From assembly GCA_017379955.1 (NCBI GenBank), contig JAFNVE010000142.1, positions 1 through 6,434 of the forward strand: a DNA stretch of 6,434 nucleotides, read 5' to 3'. Each line of letters begins with the position of its first letter. The first letter of the stretch is position 1. The DNA is from Tidjanibacter sp. Its GTDB lineage: Bacteria; Bacteroidota; Bacteroidia; Bacteroidales; Rikenellaceae. The notes under the pieces were generated by a model, which was not told the DNA's origin, did not search any database, and was given only the letters and a program-made list of their open reading frames with translations. The position numbers and the translations under genes were made by a program. This document shows positions 1 through 5,778 of this stretch, one piece after another.

Positions 1-18
1 GGAATAATGAGAGAATCT

Positions 19-126
19 TTAAACTCCTTAAATTCACTAAACTCCTTAAACTCCCTATTGGGCTTATTAGGCTTATTGGGCCTATAATAGTAAGCCCAAT
101 AGGCCCGATAGGCCTAATAGGATTTA
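19..126. repeat. 9-nt periodic tract forming a long imperfect hairpin
   Basis: Twelve consecutive 9-nt units can be read here. The first four are of the type TTAAACTCC (19-54). The next three are TATTGGGCT-like, phased at 56-82. A short spacer, TATAATAG (83-90), follows, then three units of the opposite sense (TAAGCCCAA, TAGGCCCGA, TAGGCCTAA at 91-117). The GGGC-type and GCCC-type triplets are reverse complements, so 54-121 folds into one long hairpin with mostly transition mismatches. One perfect 12-bp pairing is 55-66 with 91-102. No coding frame was recognised. The function is unknown; it may be an expanded intergenic simple repeat or a structured 3' end of a gene lying left of the window. 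Confidence 0.7.
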
Positions 127-151
127 ATCAGATTTCCCATAACAGCCAAAT

Positions 152-189
152 AAAAAACCTGAGAGTAGTTCGATACTACTCTCAGGTTT
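152..189 (-). terminator. Intrinsic terminator, probably bidirectional, for the ROK kinase transcript
   Basis: A perfect 15-bp stem pairs 155-169 with 175-189 around a 5-nt loop, TCGAT. Read on the minus strand the stem is followed by a T-run (complement of A152-157), which makes it a good terminator for the leftward ROK transcript. On the plus strand the tail is only TTTAACTT, so termination of a gene entering from the left would be weaker. It lies about 160 nt past the ROK stop, with the palindromic element between them. Confidence 0.8.
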
Positions 190-196
190 AACTTAT

Positions 197-224
197 TTTG
201 AACTTTGAATTTTGAATTTTGAAT
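197..224. repeat. Four tandem heptamers, TTTGAA(C/T)
   Basis: One TTTGAAC is followed by three exact TTTGAAT copies in perfect 7-nt phase. The tract is low-complexity and AT-rich, between the terminator and the palindromic element. Each unit contains a TTTG resembling part of a Bacteroidetes promoter box, but no paired box was found. It is probably a simple-sequence tract with no assigned role. Confidence 0.75.
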
Positions 225-226
225 TC

Positions 227-352
227 AAAAAAGTCAGATAATCGAGCTATTTTTAGGCGGAGGGGTCTCGGGGGAAGCGAAGCATACTTTTCGTATGTGA
301 GCAATCCCCGAGGCCCCTCCAACACCAAAATAGCCGATTATATGGCTTTTTT
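227..352 (-). repeat. Palindromic intergenic element 1 (126 bp)
   Basis: This is a near full-length imperfect inverted repeat. The outer arms start with AAAAAAG (227-233) and CTTTTTT (346-352) and continue with matching ATAATCG / CGATTAT and GCTATTTT / AAAATAGC blocks. The GC-rich inner arms are 259-265 with 314-320 and 267-273 with 306-312, joined by a T-G wobble. The apex is CATAC (283-287), a loop TTTTC, and GTATG (293-297). The apex flanks (CGAAG before, TGAGC after) recur in the elements at 5259-5382 and 5383-5510. The right arm reaches into the ROK stop codon (351-353). With its A-tract before and T-tract after, the element could also act as a terminator. It is annotated on the minus strand because in that sense it matches the other two elements. 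Confidence 0.8.
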
Positions 353-1352
353 ACTTCTCGTCAGCGTGCAACTGGTTGTACTTCTGCCAAGCCAAAGCCG
401 ATGCGCCGAGGATAGCAGCGTTTGCGCTGTCGATACCCGAGGGCAGGAGTTTGATCTTGTTGCGGAAGTTCTTCAGCATATACTGCTCCATATACTTCTT
501 GGTAGGCTCGAGGATATACTTACCCGACTTAGCCAGACCACCGAAGAGGAATACTGCCTCAGGCGAGGTAACAGCAACAGCAGCAGCGATACCCATACCG
601 AGTACCTCACCGGTGCGCTCAAATGCCTCCAAAGCAACAGCGTCGCCACGAGTTGCAGCCTCGTAGATATCTTTCGACTCGAGGTTCTCGATGGTGAAGT
701 TGCTCAACTCGCTGGTGCCATTGGTCTCAGCCAACACCTCAAATACGGTACGCTTGATACCGGGAGCCGATACGTAAGCCTCCAAGCAACCACGGTTGCC
801 GCAACCGCAACGACGACCACCCTTCTCAACGCAGATGTGGCCAAGCTCGCCTGCGAAGCTGTCGTGACCGTAGATAACGTCGCCCTTCGATACGAAACCA
901 CTACCCAGACCGGTGCCGAGGGTGATTACGAGGAAGTCCTGCATACCCTTTGCGCCGCCGTAGTACATCTCACCGAGAGCTGCTGCGTTAGCGTCGTTGG
1001 TCATTGCAACGGGAGTCGAGGGGAAGTGACGCTTTACCATCTCAACGAAGGGGATGATAGTCAGGTCGTTACCTGCTTTATCTTTCCAGTGGAGGTTAGC
1101 GGGGTTCTCGATGTTGCCGGTGAAGTAGTTAGCGTTGGGAGCACCAATGCCGATACCTGCCAACTCGTACTCGATCTTTGCTACCTTCTTCAGGTTGTTG
1201 ATATCCTGGCAAAGACGATCGATATAGTCGTCAAATACAACAAAATCTCTGGTCTTGAAGCTCAGAGTGCCATAGCATTTACCCTCGTTATCTACCAGAC
1301 CCGAAACGGTGTTGGTGCCACCAATATCGACACCTACTGTAAGTTTTTTCAT
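351..1352 (-). CDS. ROK-family sugar kinase (glucokinase-like)
   Basis: Predicted cytoplasmic kinase that phosphorylates glucose or a related hexose with ATP, giving the 6-phosphate for glycolysis or amino-sugar metabolism. The start chosen is the Met at 1350-1352, giving 333 residues that open MKKLTVGVDIGGTN as is usual for the family. A start at 1391 would add 13 residues with no family counterpart. Visible motifs are the N-terminal phosphate-binding DIGGTNT (residues 9-15), the NDANAAALGE motif with the catalytic Asp at 120, a LGTGLGSG glycine segment (145-152), the ELGH motif (169-172), and the zinc-binding CGCGNRGC (182-189) with His172 as the fourth ligand. A second glycine motif, FGG, lies at 270-272. 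Length is typical. The gene is transcribed away from the prenyl synthase. The exact sugar (glucose, N-acetylglucosamine, mannose) cannot be settled from sequence; the hexose transporter at 3989 is a plausible partner. Confidence 0.9.
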   Translation of the reverse strand: MKKLTVGVDIGGTNTVSGLVDNEGKCYGTLSFKTRDFVVFDDYIDRLCQDINNLKKVAKIEYELAGIGIGAPNANYFTGNIENPANLHWKDKAGNDLTIIPFVEMVKRHFPSTPVAMTNDANAAALGEMYYGGAKGMQDFLVITLGTGLGSGFVSKGDVIYGHDSFAGELGHICVEKGGRRCGCGNRGCLEAYVSAPGIKRTVFEVLAETNGTSELSNFTIENLESKDIYEAATRGDAVALEAFERTGEVLGMGIAAAVAVTSPEAVFLFGGLAKSGKYILEPTKKYMEQYMLKNFRNKIKLLPSGIDSANAAILGASALAWQKYNQLHADEK

Positions 1353-1462
1353 ACTGTTTTTCGTTTTAAAAGTTAGTTTTTTGAATAGCATTATAGTATT
1401 GTTATTTATTAGCTCATTTGGTCATTTCTCCCGTTTTGGCATATTTCACCAAAATTATCTCT

Positions 1463-1494
1463 CAAAAGTATCTATTTTTTTTGAACATTTCAAA
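1463..1494 (-). promoter_or_regulatory. Promoter of the ROK kinase gene (Bacteroidetes type)
   Basis: On the minus strand a -33 box TTTG (1494-1491) is followed after 20 nt by TACTTTTG (1470-1463), a full match to the Bacteroidetes -7 consensus TAnnTTTG with the usual 19-21 nt spacing. The leader to the ATG at 1352 would be about 100 nt. A second -7-like box, TAATTTTG (1457-1450), has no matching -33. The -33 box lies only about 20 bp from the divergent -7 box at 1516. Confidence 0.55.
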
Positions 1495-1515
1495 GAATAT
1501 TAATCTTTTCGGATG

Positions 1516-1537
1516 TATATTTGCAAAAATAAAGGAG
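1516..1537 (+). promoter_or_regulatory. -7 box and ribosome binding site of the prenyl synthase operon
   Basis: TATATTTG (1516-1523) fully matches the Bacteroidetes -7 consensus TAnnTTTG. No convincing TTTG sits 19-21 nt upstream, so the -33 element is weak or absent. AAAGGAG (1531-1537) is a clear Shine-Dalgarno sequence 7 nt before the ATG at 1545, which is unusual in a phylum where strong Shine-Dalgarno sites are rare. The leader would be very short, under about 20 nt. Confidence 0.5.
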
Positions 1538-1544
1538 AAAAACG

Positions 1545-2519
1545 ATGAATACACTTAAAGAACTCACAAAAGCGGTTGCAGAGTATATCGACACTCTCGA
1601 ATTTCCCGAAGAGCCCGCGGGCCTCTACGAACCTATGCGCTACTCACTCGAAGGGGGTGGCAAGCGTCTGCGTCCTATGCTCACCGTGGCTGCCTGCAAC
1701 ATCTTCTCGGACAATCCCCGCTCGGCCTTGCCGACTGCTGCTGCCGTTGAGGTATTCCACAACTTCACCCTGCAACACGACGACATCATGGACAATGCCG
1801 ATGTGCGTCGTGGCAAGCCCTCCGTCTTCAAGAAGTGGGGCGAGAATACCGCACTCCTCTCGGGTGATGCGATGATGATTTTCTCCTACCACCTCCTCCA
1901 GCAGACCGCTACCGAATATCTCCCTGCGGTCTTCGGCTGCTTCAACCACATGGCACTCACAGTGTGTGAGGGTCAGCAACTCGATATGGATTTCGAGGAG
2001 CGCGACTCGGTGAGCATCGAGGAGTATATGACGATGATTGACAAAAAGACTGCCGCACTCTTGGCGGGAGCAACAATTATAGGCGCAATTCAGGGTGGTG
2101 CGGACAACCAGAACCTCCGCAAACTCTTTGTCTTTGCCACCGAGCTTGGTCTGGCCTTCCAGTTGCAGGACGACCTGCTGGATAGTTATGGCACTGAGGC
2201 TCAACTCGGTAAGCGCATTGGTGGCGATATCTTGGAGGGCAAGAAGACCTTCCTCACCATCACCGCACTCGGCCAGGCCGATGAGCGTACCCGCAAGGAA
2301 CTCACCGCACTGCTCCGCAATGGCGATATCGAGCCGCAGGAGAAGATTGCCAAGGTGCTCGCCATCTACGACTCGCTGGGCGTGAAGGAGAAGACCGAGG
2401 AGGAGATTGACATCCACTTCTCGAAGGCTATCGCTTCGCTCTCGTCGCTCACCGTAGCCCCCGAGCGTATGGAGCCTATCCTCGAGTTGGCGCGTAGTCT
2501 GATGAATCGCAATCGCTAA
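1545..2519 (+). CDS. Polyprenyl diphosphate synthase (trans-isoprenyl synthase)
   Basis: Condenses isopentenyl diphosphate with allylic diphosphates to build linear isoprenoid chains, in the cytoplasm. The protein has 324 residues, the usual length. Motifs in order are GGKRLRP (38-44, diphosphate binding), the first aspartate-rich motif DDIMD (79-83) with RRG (88-90), GQQLDMDF (143-150), KTA (168-170), and the second aspartate-rich motif QLQDDLLD (206-213) followed by GKRIGGDILEGKKT (222-235). All metal-binding aspartates are present, so it should be active. Upstream of the first motif the sequence is NFTLQH, with Phe at position -5 and Thr at -4. This resembles the arrangement in archaeal geranylgeranyl synthases, so a C15-C20 product is more likely than a long quinone tail; this is an inference. 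The start has a good ribosome binding site. The U32 gene begins 11 nt downstream, so the two are probably cotranscribed. Confidence 0.9.
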   Translation: MNTLKELTKAVAEYIDTLEFPEEPAGLYEPMRYSLEGGGKRLRPMLTVAACNIFSDNPRSALPTAAAVEVFHNFTLQHDDIMDNADVRRGKPSVFKKWGENTALLSGDAMMIFSYHLLQQTATEYLPAVFGCFNHMALTVCEGQQLDMDFEERDSVSIEEYMTMIDKKTAALLAGATIIGAIQGGADNQNLRKLFVFATELGLAFQLQDDLLDSYGTEAQLGKRIGGDILEGKKTFLTITALGQADERTRKELTALLRNGDIEPQEKIAKVLAIYDSLGVKEKTEEEIDIHFSKAIASLSSLTVAPERMEPILELARSLMNRNR

Positions 2520-2530
2520 AAATCCGACCG

Positions 2531-3775
2531 ATGAAACGTAAGGATATAGAGATAATGGCCCCTGTGGGCAGTTACGAGTCGCTTGTGGCGGCTGTGGCTG
2601 CGGGAGCAAACTCGGTATATTTTGGTATTGGTGCGCTCAATATGCGTGCCGCCTCGGCTGCCAACTTTGGTGCAGACGATATGGCGGAGATTGTCGAGTA
2701 TGCCCACTCGCACGGCGTAAAGGCCTATTTGACGGTCAACACCATTGTCTACGAGGAGGAGATTGCCCTGATGCGCACGGTGCTCGATGCTGCACGCGAC
2801 TGCGGGGTCGATGCCGTTATCATCTCCGACCAGGCGGCTATCGAGTATGCCTCACAAATCGGCTTGGAGGTGCATATCTCCACTCAGTTAAATATTTCGA
2901 ATAGCGAGACCCTCCGTTTCTACTCCCGCTGGGCAGATGTGGTGGTGCTGGCAAGAGAGTTGTCGCTCGACAGAATCGCTGCTATTTCGCGAAAAATCAA
3001 GGAGGAGAATATCTGTGGCCCATCTGGCGAACTTGTTAAGATAGAGATGTTTGCACACGGCGCAATCTGTATGGCTATCTCGGGTAAGTGCTATCTCTCG
3101 CTCCACGACAACGGCTGCTCGGCAAACCGTGGTGCCTGCCGCCAGATTTGTCGCCACGCCTACACCCTGCGCGACAAGGATGACGACAAGGAGATTCGTG
3201 TTGATGGACAATATCTTCTTTCGCCCAAGGATTTGTGCACCGTTGATTTCCTCGACAAGTTTATCGAGGCGGGTGTCAGCGTGCTGAAAATCGAGGGTCG
3301 TGCCCGCTCGGCAGAGTATGTCAAGAGGGTTGTGGAGTGCTACGACGAGGCACTGCGACTTATGGAGGCTGGCGAGTATACTCCCGAGAGTGCCGAGGGG
3401 TTGAAGGAGCGTCTGGCGACCGTTTTTAACCGTGGCTTCTGGGGTGGATACTATCTGGCACAGCCCGCAGTGGAGTTGAGCAACCGCTACGGCTCGTCGG
3501 CAACCGAGAAGAAAGTTTATGTGGGCAAGATAACCAACATTTTCAAGAAGATAGGCGTTGCCGAGGTGGCTGTTGAGGCCTCACCTTTTGAGAGTGGCAG
3601 CCGCGTGGTGGTGCTGGGCAAGACCACAGGTGCTGTTGAGTTTGAGGTGGGCAGTGTCTTTGTGGATGAGAAACCCGCCGATGTGGCACCGCAAGGGGTG
3701 TTGTGCTCGATTGAGATTCCCGAAGGTCTGCATCGTGGCGACAAGATTTATAAATATGTAATCGAGAAGGCATAA
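2531..3775 (+). CDS. Peptidase U32 family protein, TrhP/RlhA-like (probable RNA hydroxylation)
   Basis: The protein has 414 residues. The N-terminal region opens IEIMAPVGSYESLVAAVAAGANSVYFG-like, the standard start of the U32 barrel. The family signature is at 171-208: IEMFAHGAIC, SGKCYLS and NRGACRQICR. Cys180, Cys187, Cys203 and Cys207 match the four cysteines that hold the iron-sulfur cluster in this family; Cys196 is an extra one. KIEGRARS (253-260) is also typical. Residues about 328-414 form a small C-terminal beta domain (VGKITN, GKTTG, DKIYKYV), as in the tRNA hydroxylation proteins TrhP. Although the family is named as a peptidase, characterised members TrhP and RlhA act in prephenate-dependent hydroxylation of tRNA or 23S rRNA, and that role is more likely here. 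The exact target cannot be read from sequence. It is second in an operon with the prenyl synthase, and its 3' end overlaps the terminator. Confidence 0.88.
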   Translation: MKRKDIEIMAPVGSYESLVAAVAAGANSVYFGIGALNMRAASAANFGADDMAEIVEYAHSHGVKAYLTVNTIVYEEEIALMRTVLDAARDCGVDAVIISDQAAIEYASQIGLEVHISTQLNISNSETLRFYSRWADVVVLARELSLDRIAAISRKIKEENICGPSGELVKIEMFAHGAICMAISGKCYLSLHDNGCSANRGACRQICRHAYTLRDKDDDKEIRVDGQYLLSPKDLCTVDFLDKFIEAGVSVLKIEGRARSAEYVKRVVECYDEALRLMEAGEYTPESAEGLKERLATVFNRGFWGGYYLAQPAVELSNRYGSSATEKKVYVGKITNIFKKIGVAEVAVEASPFESGSRVVVLGKTTGAVEFEVGSVFVDEKPADVAPQGVLCSIEIPEGLHRGDKIYKYVIEKA

Positions 3776-3794
3776 CCCCTTCTCGATTTTTTTT
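3761..3794 (+). terminator. Intrinsic terminator overlapping the end of the U32 gene
   Basis: ATCGAGAAGG (3761-3770) pairs perfectly with CCTTCTCGAT (3778-3787) around a 7-nt loop, followed by a run of eight T (3787-3794). The left arm encodes the last residues of the U32 protein and the TAA stop (3773-3775) sits in the loop. It ends the prenyl synthase/U32 transcript. Confidence 0.88.
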
Positions 3795-3882
3795 GCCCCG
3801 AAAATTATCCTCGAAACGACCGATTTCGACTGCGGATTGGGGGTTAGGTTTTTGATTGAGTGTGAGGCGGAAATGCGCAAAA

Positions 3883-3914
3883 TTTTGTTTTTTCAAATAA
3901 ATGGCGTATCTTGG
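3883..3914 (+). promoter_or_regulatory. Promoter of the sugar transporter gene
   Basis: TTTTG (3883-3887) is followed after exactly 19 nt by TATCTTGG (3907-3914), which matches the Bacteroidetes -7 consensus TAnnTTTG at five of its six fixed positions. The leader to the ATG at 3989 would be about 65-70 nt and is A/T-rich with no Shine-Dalgarno sequence, as is common in the phylum. Confidence 0.6.
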
Positions 3915-3988
3915 TCAGTTGAAAGCCGAACATAAATTTAGCACAAACAACAATTAACTTTTATATTAACTTAAAATCTATTTAACAA

Positions 3989-5257
3989 ATGGCTGAAAAT
4001 CAGAAAAAACAGAATTTCACGCTTCCTATTATCGTGATGTTCGCTCTGTACTTCATGATCGCATTCGTGACCAACTTTGCTGGTTCGATGGGTGTTATCG
4101 TACAGAATCAGTTTGGTGCAAGCAACGCTATGGCACAGCTCGGTACTCTGGCTAACTTCATCGCTTATGCTTGTATGGGTATTCCCGCAGGTCACCTCCT
4201 GAAACGTAAGGGTTACAAGTTCACCTCGTTGGCAGCAGTTATCGTTGGTTTCGTAGGTGTTGGTATCCAGTTCCTTTCGGGCCCCATGGCTTCGTTTGCT
4301 GTCTATGTACTTGGTGCATTCGTTGCAGGTTTCTCGATGTGTATGTTGAACATCGTTGTTAACCCTATGCTTAACACCCTCGGTGGTGGTGGCAAGCGTG
4401 GTAACCAGCTCAATATGTTCGGTGGTACTCTCAACTCGCTTGGTGGTACTATCGCTCCCGTATTGTTGGGTTATCTGATTGGTGGTCAGGCTGCTACTGC
4501 ACAGGTTGCTGATGCTGCTCCCGCTATGATTATCGCTATGGCTATCTTCGCTGTTGCATTTGTGGTTATCGTACTTACCAAGATTCCCGAGCCTCACATG
4601 GAGACCGCTGAGGAGAAGGCAGCTCGTCTGTCGGGTAAGGTGGTTAAGGATCCCGTTGGTCCTCTGTCGTTCCGCCACTTTGTACTCGGTGCTGTTGCAA
4701 TTTTCTTCTATGTAGGCGTTGAGAACGGTATTCCTAACACCGCAAACCTCTTCCTCTCGAAGGAGGTTGGTCCCGATGTAGCAGGTACCGTTATCTCGGT
4801 TTACTGGTTCCTGATGTTGGTAGGCCGTCTGCTTGGTAGCCTCGTTGCAGGTAAGGTATCGAGCAAGGCTATGTTGACCACCATGTCGACCGTTGCTCTT
4901 GCATTCGTTCTCTGCATCATCATGCTCCCCGGCACTTTGGTAAATATGCCTATCGTTAACGTGGCTATTCCTCTGAACTTCTTGTTCGTGCCTTTGTGCG
5001 GTCTTTGCACCTCGATTATGTGGGGTTCGATCTTCAACCTCGCAGTTGAGGGTATCGGTAAGTACACTCCTCTGGCATCGGGTATCTTTATGACTCTCGT
5101 TTGCGGTGGTGGTATCCTGCCTTTCGTACAGAACCTCGTTGGTGACTGGACTTCGATTACCGCAAGTTACTGGGTAGTATTTATCGGCTTCGCTTACATG
5201 TTGTTCTACGCACTTGTAGGTTGCAAGAATGTAAATAAGGACATCAAAGTTGACTAA
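3989..5257 (+). CDS. Sugar MFS transporter of the FHS type (fucose/glucose/galactose:H+ symporter-like)
   Basis: Predicted inner-membrane proton-coupled importer of a hexose or amino sugar. It has 422 residues with about 12 hydrophobic segments in two halves joined by a charged cytoplasmic loop near residues 200-228. Visible motifs are the MFS loop motif GHLLKRKGYK (68-77), NPMLNTLGGGG (125-135) followed by NQLNMFGGTLNSLGG (139-153), and in the second half the FHS-type segments GVENGIPNTANLF (243-255) and YWFLMLVGRLLG (272-283). Canonical fucose permeases carry a Gln where this protein has GG in the LNM-FGG-TLN stretch, so it belongs to the Bacteroides-type branch rather than true FucP. The substrate cannot be fixed from sequence; glucose, galactose or N-acetylglucosamine are candidates, and the ROK kinase nearby fits. 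Glycine is mostly GGT and valine mostly GTT/GTA, unlike the preceding operon, which suggests high expression. It is monocistronic, with its own promoter and a terminator at 5536. Confidence 0.88.
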   Translation: MAENQKKQNFTLPIIVMFALYFMIAFVTNFAGSMGVIVQNQFGASNAMAQLGTLANFIAYACMGIPAGHLLKRKGYKFTSLAAVIVGFVGVGIQFLSGPMASFAVYVLGAFVAGFSMCMLNIVVNPMLNTLGGGGKRGNQLNMFGGTLNSLGGTIAPVLLGYLIGGQAATAQVADAAPAMIIAMAIFAVAFVVIVLTKIPEPHMETAEEKAARLSGKVVKDPVGPLSFRHFVLGAVAIFFYVGVENGIPNTANLFLSKEVGPDVAGTVISVYWFLMLVGRLLGSLVAGKVSSKAMLTTMSTVALAFVLCIIMLPGTLVNMPIVNVAIPLNFLFVPLCGLCTSIMWGSIFNLAVEGIGKYTPLASGIFMTLVCGGGILPFVQNLVGDWTSITASYWVVFIGFAYMLFYALVGCKNVNKDIKVD

Positions 5258-5258
5258 A

Positions 5259-5382
5259 AATAAGCAGTAAAAAAGGCGAATTTCGGCGTTACTCTCGACT
5301 CGGCGATGCTCATTTACGCTCAGTAAACTCCGCTCGCCTCATCATCGAAAGCCTTGAACTTCATCCTTTTTTACGACTTATT
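5259..5382 (+). repeat. Palindromic intergenic element 3 (124 bp)
   Basis: Outer arms AATAAG (5259-5264) and CTTATT (5377-5382) pair, then after a 2-nt mismatch GTAAAAAAGG (5267-5276) pairs perfectly with CCTTTTTTAC (5365-5374). Further in, GGCGA (5302-5306) pairs with TCGCC (5334-5338). The apex is TTTAC (5313-5317), a loop GCTCA, and GTAAA (5323-5327), flanked by CTCA before and CTCCG after. Compared with the other two elements the apex stem changes from CATAC/GTATG to TTTAC/GTAAA, which keeps pairing. The element begins directly after the transporter stop codon and its right end abuts element 2 with no gap. Confidence 0.75.
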
Positions 5383-5510
5383 AAAATTAGCCGTCTAATC
5401 GGCGAATTTTGCACTTCCCTTGCGAGGCTGCCTCTCACATACGCTAAGTATGCTTCGAGGCAGCCTCGCTGCACGAAGCCCAAAATTCACTCAACTATAC
5501 GACTAATTTT
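5383..5510 (+). repeat. Palindromic intergenic element 2 (128 bp)
   Basis: AAAATTAGCCGT (5383-5394) pairs with ACGACTAATTTT (5499-5510) with one mismatch. Inside it GAATTTTG pairs with CAAAATTC, and GCGAGGCTGCCTC (5422-5434) pairs perfectly with GAGGCAGCCTCGC (5457-5469). The apex is CATAC (5438-5442), a loop GCTAA, and GTATG (5448-5452), followed by CTTCG. The left part (TAATCGGC then ATTTTG) resembles the same part of element 1 read on the minus strand. No ORF or transposase is present. Confidence 0.8.
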
Positions 5511-5535
5511 GGAAGACGAGATATTTTCTCAAACG

Positions 5536-5569
5536 ATGGTACTGACTTTATGGTCAGTACCATTTTTTT
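5536..5569 (+). terminator. Intrinsic terminator of the transporter transcript
   Basis: ATGGTACTGAC (5536-5546) pairs perfectly with GTCAGTACCAT (5553-5563) around a 6-nt loop TTTATG, followed by a run of seven T (5563-5569). It lies about 280 nt past the transporter stop, beyond the two palindromic elements, which would therefore be in the 3' untranslated region. Confidence 0.85.
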
Positions 5570-5579
5570 CGTATCTTTG
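5548..5579 (+). promoter_or_regulatory. Promoter of the DUF4924 gene, overlapping the terminator
   Basis: TATCTTTG (5572-5579) fully matches the Bacteroidetes -7 consensus TAnnTTTG. Nineteen nt upstream is TTATG (5548-5552), a partial match to the -33 TTTTG box, lying in the loop of the preceding terminator hairpin. The leader to the ATG at 5779 would be about 190-195 nt and holds the 80-bp repeats. Confidence 0.6.
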
Positions 5580-5593
5580 CGTGAGGGTTAGTC

Positions 5594-5753
5594 AAGTTAC
5601 CTTACTCACATTACAGAAGGTAAACATTGATTAGCGGTATAGGGCTAAGTTACCTTACTAAGATATGTTGGATAAGTTACCTTACTCACATTGCAGAAGG
5701 TCGGCATTGATTAGCGGTAAAAGGTCAAGTTACCTTCCTTACATATATTAGCA
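5594..5753 (+). repeat. Two tandem 80-bp repeats in the DUF4924 leader
   Basis: The unit at 5594-5673 is repeated at 5674-5753. The first 46 nt of each differ at only four positions, and the remaining parts are more diverged. Each unit holds two copies of AAGTTACCTT (starts 5594, 5647, 5674, 5727; spacing 53, 27, 53), one AGAAGGT block and one CATTGATTAGCGGTA block. In the first unit TTACCTT can pair with AAGGTAA nearby. There is no coding potential. The array could be protein-binding sites or a structured leader RNA; neither is shown. Confidence 0.8.
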
Positions 5754-5778
5754 TTAACCACTTATTGAACGTTTAAAA

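Noticed and set aside
219..1376. A 385-residue open frame on the plus strand opposite the ROK kinase
   Set aside because: It is the antisense of a clear ROK gene and includes palindromic element 1. Its translation shows no recognisable domain and is an effect of codon bias on the other strand.
1353..1391. A 13-residue N-terminal extension of the ROK kinase
   Set aside because: MKKLTVGVDIGGTN at 1352 is the normal family start; the extension is Lys/Phe-rich leader sequence with no counterpart.
1644..2609. A 321-residue open frame on the minus strand opposite the prenyl synthase
   Set aside because: The plus strand carries all prenyl synthase motifs; the minus-strand product is a shadow with no family resemblance.
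3971..4678. A 235-residue open frame on the minus strand opposite the transporter, rich in Thr, Ser, Asn and His
   Set aside because: The composition is that expected from the reverse of a hydrophobic membrane protein gene; there is no promoter or domain evidence.
5259..5510. The palindromic elements as integron attC sites
   Set aside because: No integrase or gene cassettes are present, and the conserved part is at the apex rather than in terminal core sites.
5594..5753. The repeats before DUF4924 as a CRISPR array
   Set aside because: There are only two long units with adjoining diverged parts and no regular spacers, and no cas genes are present.
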